Source: Pseudoxanthomonas daejeonensis (GTDB lineage: Bacteria; Pseudomonadota; Gammaproteobacteria; Xanthomonadales; Xanthomonadaceae). Taken from it: 64,000 nt of DNA. Under the pieces are notes generated by a model. The model did no database searches and was not told the origin of the DNA. It worked only from the letters and a program-made list of their open reading frames with translations. The DNA is taken from assembly GCF_010093205.1 (NCBI RefSeq), contig NZ_PDWN01000005.1, positions 1-64,000 of the forward strand, given 5' to 3'. The translations under genes and the position numbers were made by a program. Below are positions 6,622 through 15,799 of the stretch, in pieces; positions within the stretch are counted from its first letter, which is position 1; each line of letters opens with the position of its first letter.

Positions 6622-9048
6622 TTATGGCGCAGGCGGCGTGACGGGCTGCGCCGGTTCGGGCTGGGCGGCATCGGCATCGCGGTCGCGACCGAACAGCCGT
6701 TTCCAGAAGCCGCCGCCCTCCTGCACCTCGCCACCCTCGGGAGCTGCGCTTTCGTAGGCCGGCGCGCACGGCGCATACGCCGGCGCCGCACCTGCGACGA
6801 ACGGGAAGCGGCGCGCACCCGGGCAATCGGCGTCGGTGCTGTAGGAGCCCTGCGGCTGGATCCACTGCCAGTCCAGCCCCTTGCCCGGGATCCGCAAGGG
6901 CGAGCTGGGCAGGCGCGAGAACAGCCCCGACCAGACCCGCATCGCGCCGGTAGCGCCGTACAACCCGGTCTGTTGGTTCTGGTCGTTGCCCATCCACACC
7001 ACCGCAAGGTGGTCGCCGGTGTATCCGGCGAACCAGCTGTCGCGGCCATCGTTGCTGGTGCCGGTCTTGCCCGCGGGCGACAGGCGGCCCAGGCCGTCGG
7101 CCAGCAGCCGGCGCGCGGTGCCGTCGGTGACCGCCTGCTGCAGGGCCACGGAGACCAGGTTGGCGGCGATCGAATCGCCCTCCTGCGCCGGCGCCGGTTC
7201 GGTGTCGTAGCGCTTGAGCAGCTTGCCGTCCGGAGCGAGCACCCCGCGCACCGCGCGCAGCGGCTGGATCTCGCCACCGGAAGCCAGGAACTGGTACAGC
7301 TGCGCCATCGCGTACGGGCTCTGGTCGGTCGAGCCGAGGATCAGCGAGGGATTGGGCTCGGCCTGCACGCCCGCCAGCACCTTCATCAGTTGCGCCAGCC
7401 GCTCGGGGCCGACCTGCATGCCGATCCGCACCGTGGCCTGGTTGTAGGAATGGGCCAGCGCGTCGACCAGGCGCACGGTGCCGTGGCTGGTGTTGTCGGA
7501 ATTGTCGGGCGACCAGGTCTTGCCGCGCGCCAGTTGCACGGTGACCGGCGTGTCCTCGACGAAGCTGGCCAGCGAGAACCGCTGCGGCTGCGCCAGCGCC
7601 AGCAGGTACACGTAGGGCTTGAGCAGCGAACCGACCGGCCGCTTCGCTTCGACCGCGCGGTTGAAACCATGGGTGGCGACGTCGCGCCCGCCGACCACCG
7701 CAAGCACGTCGCCGGCATGCACGTCGGTGACCACGACACCGGCCTGCAGCGGCGGCCGCTTGCCGGTCTGCAAGGCTTCGACCGCGCGCACCACCGCGCC
7801 TTCGGCGTAGGCCTGCGCCGATGGCGACATGCCGGTCAGCACGCTCAGGCCGGCGCCCTGCAAAGCGCTTTCCGGGTAGTCGTTGGCCAGCTGCCGGCGG
7901 ACCAGGTCGATATAGGCGGGGAAACGGTTGGCCGCGGCCACGCCCGGCTGCCTGGTCACGCCCAGCGGCGCCTTGCGCGCGCGCTCGTACTCGGCGTCGT
8001 CGACCAGGCCGGTGGCATTCAGCATCGACAGGGCGACGTTGCGCCGCTCCAGCGCGCGTTCCGGGTGCTTGCGTGGATCGTAGTAGGACGGGCCCTTCAC
8101 CAGGCCGATCAGCAACGCGGTCTGCTCGGTGGTCAGCGCATCCAGGTCGCGGCCGAACCAGAACTCCGCGCCCGAAGCCACGCCGTGGATCGCCTGCCCG
8201 CCACGCTGGCCCAGGTACACCTGGTTGAGGTAGGTCTCCAGGATCGTGCGCTTGTCGTAGCGCGACTCCAGGATGATCGCGTACAGGACCTCGTTGAACT
8301 TGCGCGTGTAGGTCTGTTCCTTGCCGATGCCCAGCAGGCCGCTGCGCGCCAGCTGCTGGGTCAGCGTGCTGGCGCCCTGGCGCTTCTCGCCGGCGAGCAG
8401 GTTGACCCAGGCAGCGCGCGCCATGCCCGACAGGTCGATGCCGTGGTGCTTGGCGAAATCGCGGTCTTCCACCGCCTGCAGGCCGGTGACGAGCAGCTCG
8501 GGCACCTCGTCGATCCGGACCAGGCGCCGCTCCTCCTGGCGCTGGCCATACAGGGTGGCGATGCGGGCCGGGTCCAGCCGCGCCGCCTTGACCGCGTTGC
8601 GCGAAGCGCTGTCGCGCAGGCTGGCCACGCGCCCCCCGGAAATGGCGACGTCCAGGCGTCGCGCCGGCACCTGGCCGTCGACGTCGGAATAGCCGCGGCT
8701 GGCAATCGTGAAACGGCCGCCCTCTTCGCGATAGCTGCCGGGTCGCTCGCCACTGCCATCGTCCTGGTAGCCGGCGGCGTCCAGCTCGGTCTTGAGGGTG
8801 CGCACGTCCATCGCCAGCTGCGGCTTGAGCTGCAGCGGGCGCGCGTAGACGCGGGTCGGGATCTGCCACTGCAGCGCGGCGAAGCGCTCGCTGACCTGGT
8901 GGTTCAGGTAGAGCATGTACGGGATCAGGAAGCCGGCCGCCAGCGCGGCACCCGCAAGCAGCAGGGTCAGCAGGTGGCGGCGCCAGGCCGGGGCGGCGCC
9001 TTCGTCGTCGAAGTCTTCGATGTCGTCAGGCTCGTGGCGTCGGGGCAC
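6622..9048 (-). CDS. mrcB: Penicillin-binding protein 1B (bifunctional peptidoglycan synthase)
   Basis: 808 residues. An acidic cytoplasmic tail is followed by one membrane anchor (about 27-47) and a UB2H-type region (about 60-145). The glycosyltransferase-51 domain has its catalytic Glu in AVEDRDFAKHHGID and the conserved GASTLTQQLARS. The transpeptidase domain has SLLK in RPVGSLLKPYVY (nucleophile Ser), SYN in AHSYNQATV and the KTG box in AGKTGTSND. It polymerises lipid II and cross-links the glycan at the outer face of the inner membrane. The C-terminal tail is low-complexity. The TPR lipoprotein gene follows after 7 bases and probably encodes its outer-membrane activator. Confidence 0.97.
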   Translation of the reverse strand: MPRRHEPDDIEDFDDEGAAPAWRRHLLTLLLAGAALAAGFLIPYMLYLNHQVSERFAALQWQIPTRVYARPLQLKPQLAMDVRTLKTELDAAGYQDDGSGERPGSYREEGGRFTIASRGYSDVDGQVPARRLDVAISGGRVASLRDSASRNAVKAARLDPARIATLYGQRQEERRLVRIDEVPELLVTGLQAVEDRDFAKHHGIDLSGMARAAWVNLLAGEKRQGASTLTQQLARSGLLGIGKEQTYTRKFNEVLYAIILESRYDKRTILETYLNQVYLGQRGGQAIHGVASGAEFWFGRDLDALTTEQTALLIGLVKGPSYYDPRKHPERALERRNVALSMLNATGLVDDAEYERARKAPLGVTRQPGVAAANRFPAYIDLVRRQLANDYPESALQGAGLSVLTGMSPSAQAYAEGAVVRAVEALQTGKRPPLQAGVVVTDVHAGDVLAVVGGRDVATHGFNRAVEAKRPVGSLLKPYVYLLALAQPQRFSLASFVEDTPVTVQLARGKTWSPDNSDNTSHGTVRLVDALAHSYNQATVRIGMQVGPERLAQLMKVLAGVQAEPNPSLILGSTDQSPYAMAQLYQFLASGGEIQPLRAVRGVLAPDGKLLKRYDTEPAPAQEGDSIAANLVSVALQQAVTDGTARRLLADGLGRLSPAGKTGTSNDGRDSWFAGYTGDHLAVVWMGNDQNQQTGLYGATGAMRVWSGLFSRLPSSPLRIPGKGLDWQWIQPQGSYSTDADCPGARRFPFVAGAAPAYAPCAPAYESAAPEGGEVQEGGGFWKRLFGRDRDADAAQPEPAQPVTPPAP

Positions 9049-9145
9049 GGGAATGCGAGAATGCGGAGTCGGCCGAGTCTAGCGCAGCCTTCCCTTCGCG
9101 CCGCGGACGCCTTTCACCCTCCTTCAGTCGGAGTTGCGAACCGGA

Positions 9146-11260
9146 ATGCCCTCCACGCCGCTGGCCGAAGTCCGCTACTGGCTGGCGCACCTGCGCGGGC
9201 TGGCGCGCCGCGGCCTTTCCAGCCTGCGCAGCCGTGGCTGGCAGGCCACCTGGCAGCGCGTGCTGCTGCACGTGCGTCCGCCGCCACCGCCGCCGCGCCT
9301 GCCGCTGTACCGGGCGGATCCGGCACCGTTCGCAGCGTTCGCCGTGCCCGCCCCGCCGGCAGGCACGGCGCCGCGCGCCAGCGTGGTGATCCCGGTCTAC
9401 AACCATTGCGAGGCGACCCTGGCGTGCCTGCGCGCCCTGGCCGTGCATCCCCCGGCCTGTGCTGGCGGTCTCGAAGTGATCGTGGTCGACGACGGGAGCA
9501 GCGATGCGACCGGCGAATGGATGGAGCAGATCGCGGGCCTTCGCTATCACCGCCGGGCGACCAACGGTGGCTTCATCGCCGCGTGCAACGACGGCGCGAC
9601 GCTGGCCCGCGGTGAATTCCTCGTCTTCCTCAACAACGACACGATTCCACAGCCCGGCTGGCTGGACGCCCTGCTGGGCACCTTCGATGCCTGTCCCGAT
9701 ACAGGACTGGCCGTCGCCCAGCTGCTGTATCCCGACGGCCGCCTGCAGGAAGCCGGTGGCATCGTGTTCAACGACGGCAGCGCGTGGAGCTACGGCCGCT
9801 TCGAATCGGCCGACGATCCCCGCTACAGCTACGTGCGCGACTGCGATTACGGCTCCGGCGCCGCGCTGGCGATTCCGCGCGCACTGTTCGCCGAGGCCGG
9901 AGGCTTCGACACGCGCTACGCACCGGCCTATTACGAGGACACCGACCTGGCTTTCGCGGTGCGTGCACTCGGCCGGCACGTGCGGGTCCAGCCGGCCAGC
10001 CGGGTGCTGCACGACGAAGGCACCACGGCCGGTACGGACACAAGCACGGGCGTGAAGGCCTACCAGGTGCGCAACCGGCAGGTGTTCGCGGCCAAGTGGG
10101 CCGAGGCGCTGCGTGCCCATCCGGCACCCGGCACCGTCCCGGGCCCGGCGCTGCTGCATGGCCGGCAACGGCGGATCCTGGTGGTCGACGAGGCCATCCC
10201 GCGACCTGACCGCGACTCCGCTTCCTTGCGGCAGTTCAACCTGTTGCGGATGCTGCGCGCAGAGGGTGCGCACGTGGCGCTCCTGCCGACCGGGCTTGCC
10301 CACGCCGGCGCCGCCACCGCAGCGCTGCAGCAACTCGGGGTGGAGACCTGGTACGCCCCGTTCGCGCGCTCGGCACCGGCCTGGCTGCGCGCCAACGCGA
10401 AGCGCTTCGACGTGATCGTGCTCACCCGCCACCACCTCGCCGGCACCTTCCTGCCGCTGCTGCGCCGGCACGCGCCGCATGCACGACTGGTGTTCGACAC
10501 GGTCGACCTCCATTACCTGCGCGAACGCCGTGGCGCCGAAGTATCCGGCGACGTCGCCGCGCTGCGTGCCGCCGATGCGACCCGCGAACGCGAACTGGCG
10601 GCGATGTCCGCCGCCGACATCACCCTGGTGGTCAGCGCCGAGGAGCAGGCGCAGCTGGCGCGCGACGTGCCGCAGGTGCGGGTCGAGCTGCTGTCCAACC
10701 TGCACGAGGTCGCAGGTCGCGGCCCCGATTTCGACACGCGCCAGGATCTGGTCTTCGTCGGCGGATTCCGCCATCCACCCAATGCCGATGCGGTGCTGTG
10801 GTTCGCGCGCGAGGTCTTCCCGCGCATCCGCCAGCGCCTGCCCGACGTGCGTTTCCACTGCATCGGCGCCGACCCGCCGGCGGAGGTCCGCGCCCTGGCC
10901 ACGCAACCGGGAATCATCGTGCACGGTCACGTCCCCGACCTGGCACCGTACATGGACGGTGGACGCGTCGCGGTGGCGCCGCTGCGCTTCGGCGCCGGGG
11001 TCAAGGGCAAGGTCAACCTGAGCATGGCGCACGGCCAGCCGGTGGTGGCCACGACCTGCGCGGTCGAGGGCATGCACCTGCGCGACGGCGTCGACGTGGT
11101 GGTGGCCGACGACGCGACCGGGTTTGCCGACGCGGTGGCGGAGCTTTACGCCGCCCGTGCGCGCTGGCAGTCACAGGCGCAGGCAGGGCTGGACAACATC
11201 GCCCGCCACTTCTCGCTCGACGCGGCCAGCGCAACGGTGCGCCGGGTGTTCTTCAACTGA
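9146..11260 (+). CDS. Two-domain glycosyltransferase (GT2 + GT4)
   Basis: 704 residues from ATG 9146; an in-frame TTG at 9134 is possible but less likely. The N-terminal GT-A domain (about 80-330) has SVVIPVYNHCEATL, VVDDGSSDAT, the GGFIAACNDG motif of rhamnosyl/galactosyl-type GT2 enzymes, FLNNDTIPQPGWLDALL and YYEDTDLAF. The C-terminal GT-B domain (about 350-700) has FVGGFRHPPNADAV and VAPLRFGAGVKGKVNLSMAHG, typical of group-1/GT4 transferases. Such fusions usually build cell-surface polysaccharide or modify O-antigen or S-layer glycans. No other polysaccharide genes lie nearby, so the substrate is unknown. The gene is divergent from mrcB (97 bases) and convergent with the TPR gene (16 bases). 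Confidence 0.9.
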   Translation: MPSTPLAEVRYWLAHLRGLARRGLSSLRSRGWQATWQRVLLHVRPPPPPPRLPLYRADPAPFAAFAVPAPPAGTAPRASVVIPVYNHCEATLACLRALAVHPPACAGGLEVIVVDDGSSDATGEWMEQIAGLRYHRRATNGGFIAACNDGATLARGEFLVFLNNDTIPQPGWLDALLGTFDACPDTGLAVAQLLYPDGRLQEAGGIVFNDGSAWSYGRFESADDPRYSYVRDCDYGSGAALAIPRALFAEAGGFDTRYAPAYYEDTDLAFAVRALGRHVRVQPASRVLHDEGTTAGTDTSTGVKAYQVRNRQVFAAKWAEALRAHPAPGTVPGPALLHGRQRRILVVDEAIPRPDRDSASLRQFNLLRMLRAEGAHVALLPTGLAHAGAATAALQQLGVETWYAPFARSAPAWLRANAKRFDVIVLTRHHLAGTFLPLLRRHAPHARLVFDTVDLHYLRERRGAEVSGDVAALRAADATRERELAAMSAADITLVVSAEEQAQLARDVPQVRVELLSNLHEVAGRGPDFDTRQDLVFVGGFRHPPNADAVLWFAREVFPRIRQRLPDVRFHCIGADPPAEVRALATQPGIIVHGHVPDLAPYMDGGRVAVAPLRFGAGVKGKVNLSMAHGQPVVATTCAVEGMHLRDGVDVVVADDATGFADAVAELYAARARWQSQAQAGLDNIARHFSLDAASATVRRVFFN

Positions 11261-11276
11261 GTCGTCCCCGCGGCGT

Positions 11277-12806
11277 TCAGCGCAGGCCCGGGCGTGCACG
11301 CACCAGTTGCGCGGCGAACTCCTCCAATCCCGGCGTGGATGGATCCAGCCGGCGCGCCGAATCCAGCGCGTGCGCGGCCGCTTCCAGCTCGCCCGCACGC
11401 AGGCGCTCCTCGCCCACCGCCAGCCAGCGTTGCGCGAGGCGACGGCGGGCGGGGGCGAGCGCCGGGTCGGAGGGTGCCAGCGCCTGCCAGGCGTCATGGC
11501 AGTCCTGCGCCGCGCGCAGCCGGTTGTCACGCAACCCTTCTTCAACGCAGGCGGCCACGGCCGACTGCATGCGTGTCGCTGCAGCGCGTACTGCCGGATC
11601 GCCGGGCGCGAGTCCCTGCGCAGCGCGCAAGCGGTCGTAGGCGCTGGCCCCGGGGGGCTCGATCCAGTCCCCGCGCCGCAGCGCTTCGTCGAAACCCGCC
11701 AGCGTCCTGCGCACCATCGAAGCAGGGGCATCCTTCGTCCGCTCAGGCACGTGCAGCCGCGCCTCGGCGGCGCGTGCACGCTCCAGGTCGCGCTGCGCCT
11801 CGACCAGCGCGCTGGCCAGCGCGCCTGATGCCGGTGCCAGCGCGCGCGCCTGCGCCAGTGCCTCGCCGGCCGCATCGAAATGGAAATCGCCCGCCTGCCG
11901 CCTTGCGTGCACGACCAGCGCCAGCGCCACGCGCTGCGACTCCTGGGCGACGGCCGCGTCCGCCGGCTCGGCCTCATGCAAGGCCGTGACCAGGCGGGCG
12001 GCTTCGGCGAGCCGTCCCCGCTGTCGCTGTACTTCGACACGGCGCAACTGCGCGGCAAGCGCCTGCGCGTACGCCGCTTTCAGGTCGGGCAGGGCCACAT
12101 GGCCCGGATCGTGCCTCCGGGTCAGCGCAAGCCAGCGCGCCGCACCCACCAGGTCGCCCTGCCTGAGCGCCGGCCGCACGCGTTCGAGCAGCAGCGACAG
12201 TGCATCTTCGCGACCCTCCAGCGCCGCGGGATCGTCCGGCGCGACGGCAAGCCACTGCGCGAACAGCGGCAATGCCGCTTCCACGTCGCCGGCCGCCAGC
12301 GCCGCTTCAGCGCGGCCGCGCACCACGCCCGGGTCGATATCCGCGAGTTCCGCCTGGCGCAGCTGCCCGGCGACCGCATCCACCTGTGCGCGTGGCAACT
12401 GCAGCTCCGCGGCCAGGGCCAGCCAGCGATGGGCCTCGTCGAATCGTCGTGCACCGATGGCTTGTCGTGCATTGGCCAGCGCCTGCCTTCCGACCCGAGC
12501 GAGCCCGGCGCGGGCCTCGCCGCGATCGCTGTCCAGGGCCTGCGCCGCCTCGTATTTCTGTCGCGCACCCTGGCCGTCGGCGGCGTCCAGCCGGCCCTCG
12601 GCCAATGCCCGCGCGCCTTCGTCGAGCAGGCGGTCGATCCGCGCCTGCGGCCACAGCCGGTCGGCCAATGGCTGGCGCAAAAGCAGCATCAGCGCCAGGA
12701 GCATTCCAACCGCCAGCAATGCCCGCGCCCACCAGGAGGCGGGCCTGCGCCAGGTGAACAGCCGCGGCAGCCGCGGCCGGCCGTGGCCACCATCCGTGTT
12801 GTTCAC
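11277..12806 (-). CDS. Membrane-anchored TPR-rich protein of unknown function
   Basis: 509 residues. An N-terminal basic stretch and a single transmembrane segment (ARALLAVGMLLALMLLLR, about residues 27-45) are followed by a long Ala/Arg/Leu-rich helical region. Its repeats look like degenerate TPRs (for example EAALPLFAQWLAVAPDDPAA and GELEAAAHALDSARRLDPST). It probably sits in the inner membrane with its repeats in the periplasm and could act as a scaffold. I do not recognise a named family. The start ATG 12806 precedes a plausible cytoplasmic segment. The gene ends 16 bases from the convergent glycosyltransferase without a visible terminator. Confidence 0.75.
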   Translation of the reverse strand: MNNTDGGHGRPRLPRLFTWRRPASWWARALLAVGMLLALMLLLRQPLADRLWPQARIDRLLDEGARALAEGRLDAADGQGARQKYEAAQALDSDRGEARAGLARVGRQALANARQAIGARRFDEAHRWLALAAELQLPRAQVDAVAGQLRQAELADIDPGVVRGRAEAALAAGDVEAALPLFAQWLAVAPDDPAALEGREDALSLLLERVRPALRQGDLVGAARWLALTRRHDPGHVALPDLKAAYAQALAAQLRRVEVQRQRGRLAEAARLVTALHEAEPADAAVAQESQRVALALVVHARRQAGDFHFDAAGEALAQARALAPASGALASALVEAQRDLERARAAEARLHVPERTKDAPASMVRRTLAGFDEALRRGDWIEPPGASAYDRLRAAQGLAPGDPAVRAAATRMQSAVAACVEEGLRDNRLRAAQDCHDAWQALAPSDPALAPARRRLAQRWLAVGEERLRAGELEAAAHALDSARRLDPSTPGLEEFAAQLVRARPGLR

Positions 12807-12889
12807 CCGACGGGAACTCTCATCACGACTGCAGCTTAGCGTGGCGGCACGCGGGCACCCTCACCCGGCTGTCGCAGCCACCAACGCAA

Positions 12890-12913
12890 ACGGCCCGCAC
12901 GAGTGCGGGCCGT
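12890..12913 (-). terminator. Probable rpoZ terminator
   Basis: A perfect 10-base-pair hairpin (ACGGCCCGCA / TGCGGGCCGT) with a 4-base loop lies 54 bases after the rpoZ stop. On the minus strand it is followed by TTTGCGTTGG, a weak U-tract. Confidence 0.6.
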
Positions 12914-12967
12914 CTGGGGTGGCAAGCGGGACGGAACGCGACGTCCGCCCGGTGCTTCATCCGTGGA

Positions 12968-13267
12968 TCAGTCGTCGCCCTTGGACAGGTCGTCGTCGGC
13001 GACCACTTCGGCGGCGGCCCATTCCAGCGCCTCGCGCTCGGCGCGCTCGCGCTCGGACTTTTCGACTTCGTCGATCAGGGTGTGGTTGACGGTGCGGGCG
13101 GCGATCTCGCGCAGGGCCAGCACGGTCGGCTTGTCCTCGCTCTCGCTGTTGTCCAGGGTGGCCGGAACGCCGTTGGCCAGCTGGCGCGCGCGCTTGGAGG
13201 CCATCATGACCAGTTCGAAGCGGTTGTTGACCACTTCCAGGCAATCTTCGACGGTGATACGGGCCAT
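12968..13267 (-). CDS. rpoZ: RNA polymerase omega subunit
   Basis: 99 residues starting [20 protein letters not shown], the diagnostic omega N-terminus, with the [11 protein letters not shown] and [12 protein letters not shown] motifs. Omega helps fold and assemble the beta-prime subunit and forms part of a ppGpp site on RNA polymerase. The C-terminus is a typical acidic tail ([13 protein letters not shown]). The gene lies downstream of yicC-gmk, the usual gammaproteobacterial order. The spoT gene that normally follows is absent here. A hairpin terminator follows instead, and the next gene is the unrelated TPR protein. Confidence 0.98.
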   Translation of the reverse strand: MARITVEDCLEVVNNRFELVMMASKRARQLANGVPATLDNSESEDKPTVLALREIAARTVNHTLIDEVEKSERERAEREALEWAAAEVVADDDLSKGDD

Positions 13268-13431
13268 AGGGGTTCCAGGCGACTGCGGTCGCCACTCAGA
13301 AAGGGGGATCGGGCGCGGAGTCTAAGCCGACGACCCGGGAGGAGGCAAGCATCCAGGCTGAACGCGCCTTTCCAATCAATCACTTAGGCCAGCCCTCCGC
13401 GAGGCCCGGCCCCTGTCCTGCCTGGCGGGCT

Positions 13432-14070
13432 TTACGGATCCCCGGGCGCCGGAGCGACCAGCGCCCCGATCAATGCCCCATGCCGGGCCTGCTGCTGGGC
13501 GCAGCGCAGGCGGCTGGCGGTGAACACCGCGCACATCTCGTCCACTGCGGTGTCGAACACTTCGTTGACGACCACGTAGTCGAACTCGGCGTAGTGCGAC
13601 ATCTCCTCGCGCGCGGCCGCCAGCCGCTGCGCGATCACCGCCTCGCTGTCCTGGCCGCGATGGCGCATGCGCTGCTCCAGCGCCTGCCGCGAAGGCGGCA
13701 GGATGAACACGCTGACCGCATCGGGCACCTTGGCCCGCACCTGCGCCGCGCCCTGCCAGTCGATCTCCAGCAGCACGTCGTGGCCGGCATCCAGCTGCGG
13801 GTCCACCGACTGCCGTGCCGTGCCTTTCCAGTCGCCGTGCACGCGGGCGTACTCGAAGAAGTCGCCGGCATCGATCATGCGCTGGAACTCGTCGGCGCCG
13901 ACGAAATGGTAGTGCTCGGCGTGGCGCTCGCCCGGCCGCGGCGCGCGCGAGGTGAACGAGATCGACAGGCGGATCTGCGGATCGCGCGCGAGCACCGCAT
14001 TGACGATGCTGCTCTTGCCGGCCCCGGAGGGCGCGGCCACGATGAAAAGCGTGCCTCGCATCTGGCTCAT
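13432..14070 (-). CDS. gmk: Guanylate kinase
   Basis: 212 residues from ATG 14070, which overlaps the yicC stop by four bases (ATGA). The second ATG at 14061 is also possible. The P-loop is APSGAGKSS (about residues 12-20); the GMP-binding region is SFTSRAPRPGERHAEHYHFV; and EIDWQGAAQVRAKVPDAVSV follows. It converts GMP to GDP with ATP in the cytosol, feeding GTP and ppGpp synthesis. The overlap with yicC implies translational coupling. A spacer of 164 bases separates it from rpoZ. Confidence 0.97.
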   Translation of the reverse strand: MSQMRGTLFIVAAPSGAGKSSIVNAVLARDPQIRLSISFTSRAPRPGERHAEHYHFVGADEFQRMIDAGDFFEYARVHGDWKGTARQSVDPQLDAGHDVLLEIDWQGAAQVRAKVPDAVSVFILPPSRQALEQRMRHRGQDSEAVIAQRLAAAREEMSHYAEFDYVVVNEVFDTAVDEMCAVFTASRLRCAQQQARHGALIGALVAPAPGDP

Positions 14071-14927
14071 TCGATGTTCTGCACCTGTTCGCGGACCTGG
14101 TCGATCAGCACCTTGAGCTCCACCGCGGCCGAAGAAGTGCGCGCGTCCACCGACTTGGAGCCCAGGGTGTTGGCCTCGCGGTTGAATTCCTGCAGCAGGA
14201 AGTCGAGGCGGCGGCCGACCGGCTCGCGCTGGACGAGCACGCGGCGGATCTCGACGATGTGGCTCGACAGCCGATCCAGCTCCTCGTCCACGTCGAGCTT
14301 CTGCAACCACAGCACCAGTTCCTGCTCGGCCCGGCCCGGGTCGACCGGGTGCGGCAGGTCGGCCAGGCGCGCGGCCAGCTTGGCGCGCTGGCCCTCGCGG
14401 ATCGCCGGGATCAGTTCGCGCACCTGGCCGGCGATGCGTTCGATCGCGTCCACGCGCTCGGAAATCGCCGTGGCCAGCTTGTCGCCTTCGCGTTCACGCG
14501 CAGCCACGAATCCGTCGAGCACCTCGTCCAGCAATGCCAGTGCCTGTGCCTGCAGGGCTTCGCCGTCCGCCGCCTGCACCCGCAGCACGCCGGGCACCTG
14601 CAGCAGCTGGGTGAACTCGACCTGCAGCCGCGGGAAACTGCCATCCAGCCGTTGCGCCAGTGCGCCCAGCTGTTCCAGCAAAGGTTCGTTCACGACCAGC
14701 CCGGCCGCCGACTCGGGCGCGCGCAGGCGCAACACCAGATCGAGCTTGCCGCGCTGCACCCGCGCGGCGATGCGCTCGCGCAGCACCGGCTCCAGCGCGC
14801 GCAGCTCGTCGGCCAGGCGCAGGCCGGTTTCCAGGAAGCGGTGGTTGACCGAGCGCAGCTCGCAACCCAGCAGCCCCCAAGGGGTGGCGCGTTCGCCGCT
14901 GGCGAAGGCGGTCATGCTACGGATCAT
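14067..14927 (-). CDS. yicC: YicC family endoribonuclease
   Basis: 286 residues from ATG 14927, with AAGGAA upstream, giving the family start MIRSMTAFASGE. The SVNHRFLET motif is near residue 26, and the C-terminal DUF1732-type end includes RRLDFLLQEFNREANTLGSK. YicC proteins have been described as RNA endonucleases involved in small-RNA turnover in E. coli. The catalytic details cannot be checked here. The stop overlaps the gmk start. Divergent from rph, with a 143-base shared upstream region. Confidence 0.95.
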   Translation of the reverse strand: MIRSMTAFASGERATPWGLLGCELRSVNHRFLETGLRLADELRALEPVLRERIAARVQRGKLDLVLRLRAPESAAGLVVNEPLLEQLGALAQRLDGSFPRLQVEFTQLLQVPGVLRVQAADGEALQAQALALLDEVLDGFVAAREREGDKLATAISERVDAIERIAGQVRELIPAIREGQRAKLAARLADLPHPVDPGRAEQELVLWLQKLDVDEELDRLSSHIVEIRRVLVQREPVGRRLDFLLQEFNREANTLGSKSVDARTSSAAVELKVLIDQVREQVQNIE

Positions 14928-15070
14928 GCGGGGTTCCTTCGGGCCAGGCGCTTGCGGCAAGGCGCGAATGTTAATCTAGCCGGCCTCCCGCGGCACGCCG
15001 CGCCCGGCGCGGGCCCGATCCGGTCCGCCGCGCGCACCAGGCGCCCGCCTCCCCCCATGGAATCCATCGA

Positions 15071-15799
15071 ATGACCGTCGCCCGCCCCAGTGGCCGCGCT
15101 CCCGACCAGTTGCGCGAAGTCCGCATCGAACGCGGCTTCACCCGCCATGCCGAAGGTTCGGTACTGGTCAGCTTCGGCGAAACCCGCGTGCTGTGTACCG
15201 CCAGCGTAGAGAACCGGGTGCCGGCCTTCCTGCGTGGCAAGGGCGAAGGCTGGGTCACGGCCGAGTACGGGATGCTGCCGCGCTCGACCCACACACGCTC
15301 CGACCGTGAAGCCTCGCGGGGCAAGCAGGGCGGCCGCACGCTGGAGATCCAGCGCCTCATCGGACGCACGCTGCGGGCCTGCGTCGACCGCGGCGCGCTG
15401 GGCGAGCGCACCATCACCCTGGACTGCGACGTGCTGCAGGCCGACGGCGGCACCCGCACCGCGGCGATCACCGGTGCCTACGTGGCGCTGGTCGACGCGA
15501 TCCGCTGGCTGCAGGCCAAGCGCGAGATCACCCGCGACCCGGTGTTCGGCGCGGTGGCCGCGGTGTCGGTCGGCATCTACCAGGGCGTCCCGGTGCTGGA
15601 CCTGGATTACGCCGAGGACAGCAACTGCGACACCGACATGAACGTGGTGATGAACGACGGCGGCGGCTTCATCGAGCTGCAGGGCACCGCCGAGGGCCAC
15701 GCCTTCCGCCGGACCGAGCTCGACGCGTTGCTCGCACTGGCCGAAAGCGGCATCGGCGAACTGCTCGCCGCGCAGCAGGCGGCCCTGGCACGGACATGA
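15071..15799 (+). CDS. rph: Ribonuclease PH
   Basis: 242 residues of full family length. Signatures are [19 protein letters not shown] at the N-terminus, [17 protein letters not shown] (about residue 60), [12 protein letters not shown] and [17 protein letters not shown]. The catalytic Asp region [12 protein letters not shown] is near residue 180. RNase PH is a phosphorolytic 3'-5' exoribonuclease that trims tRNA precursors and forms a hexamer. It heads a run of overlapping genes: its stop overlaps the VOC gene start (ATGA at 15796). Confidence 0.98.
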   Translation: MTVARPSGRAPDQLREVRIERGFTRHAEGSVLVSFGETRVLCTASVENRVPAFLRGKGEGWVTAEYGMLPRSTHTRSDREASRGKQGGRTLEIQRLIGRTLRACVDRGALGERTITLDCDVLQADGGTRTAAITGAYVALVDAIRWLQAKREITRDPVFGAVAAVSVGIYQGVPVLDLDYAEDSNCDTDMNVVMNDGGGFIELQGTAEGHAFRRTELDALLALAESGIGELLAAQQAALART

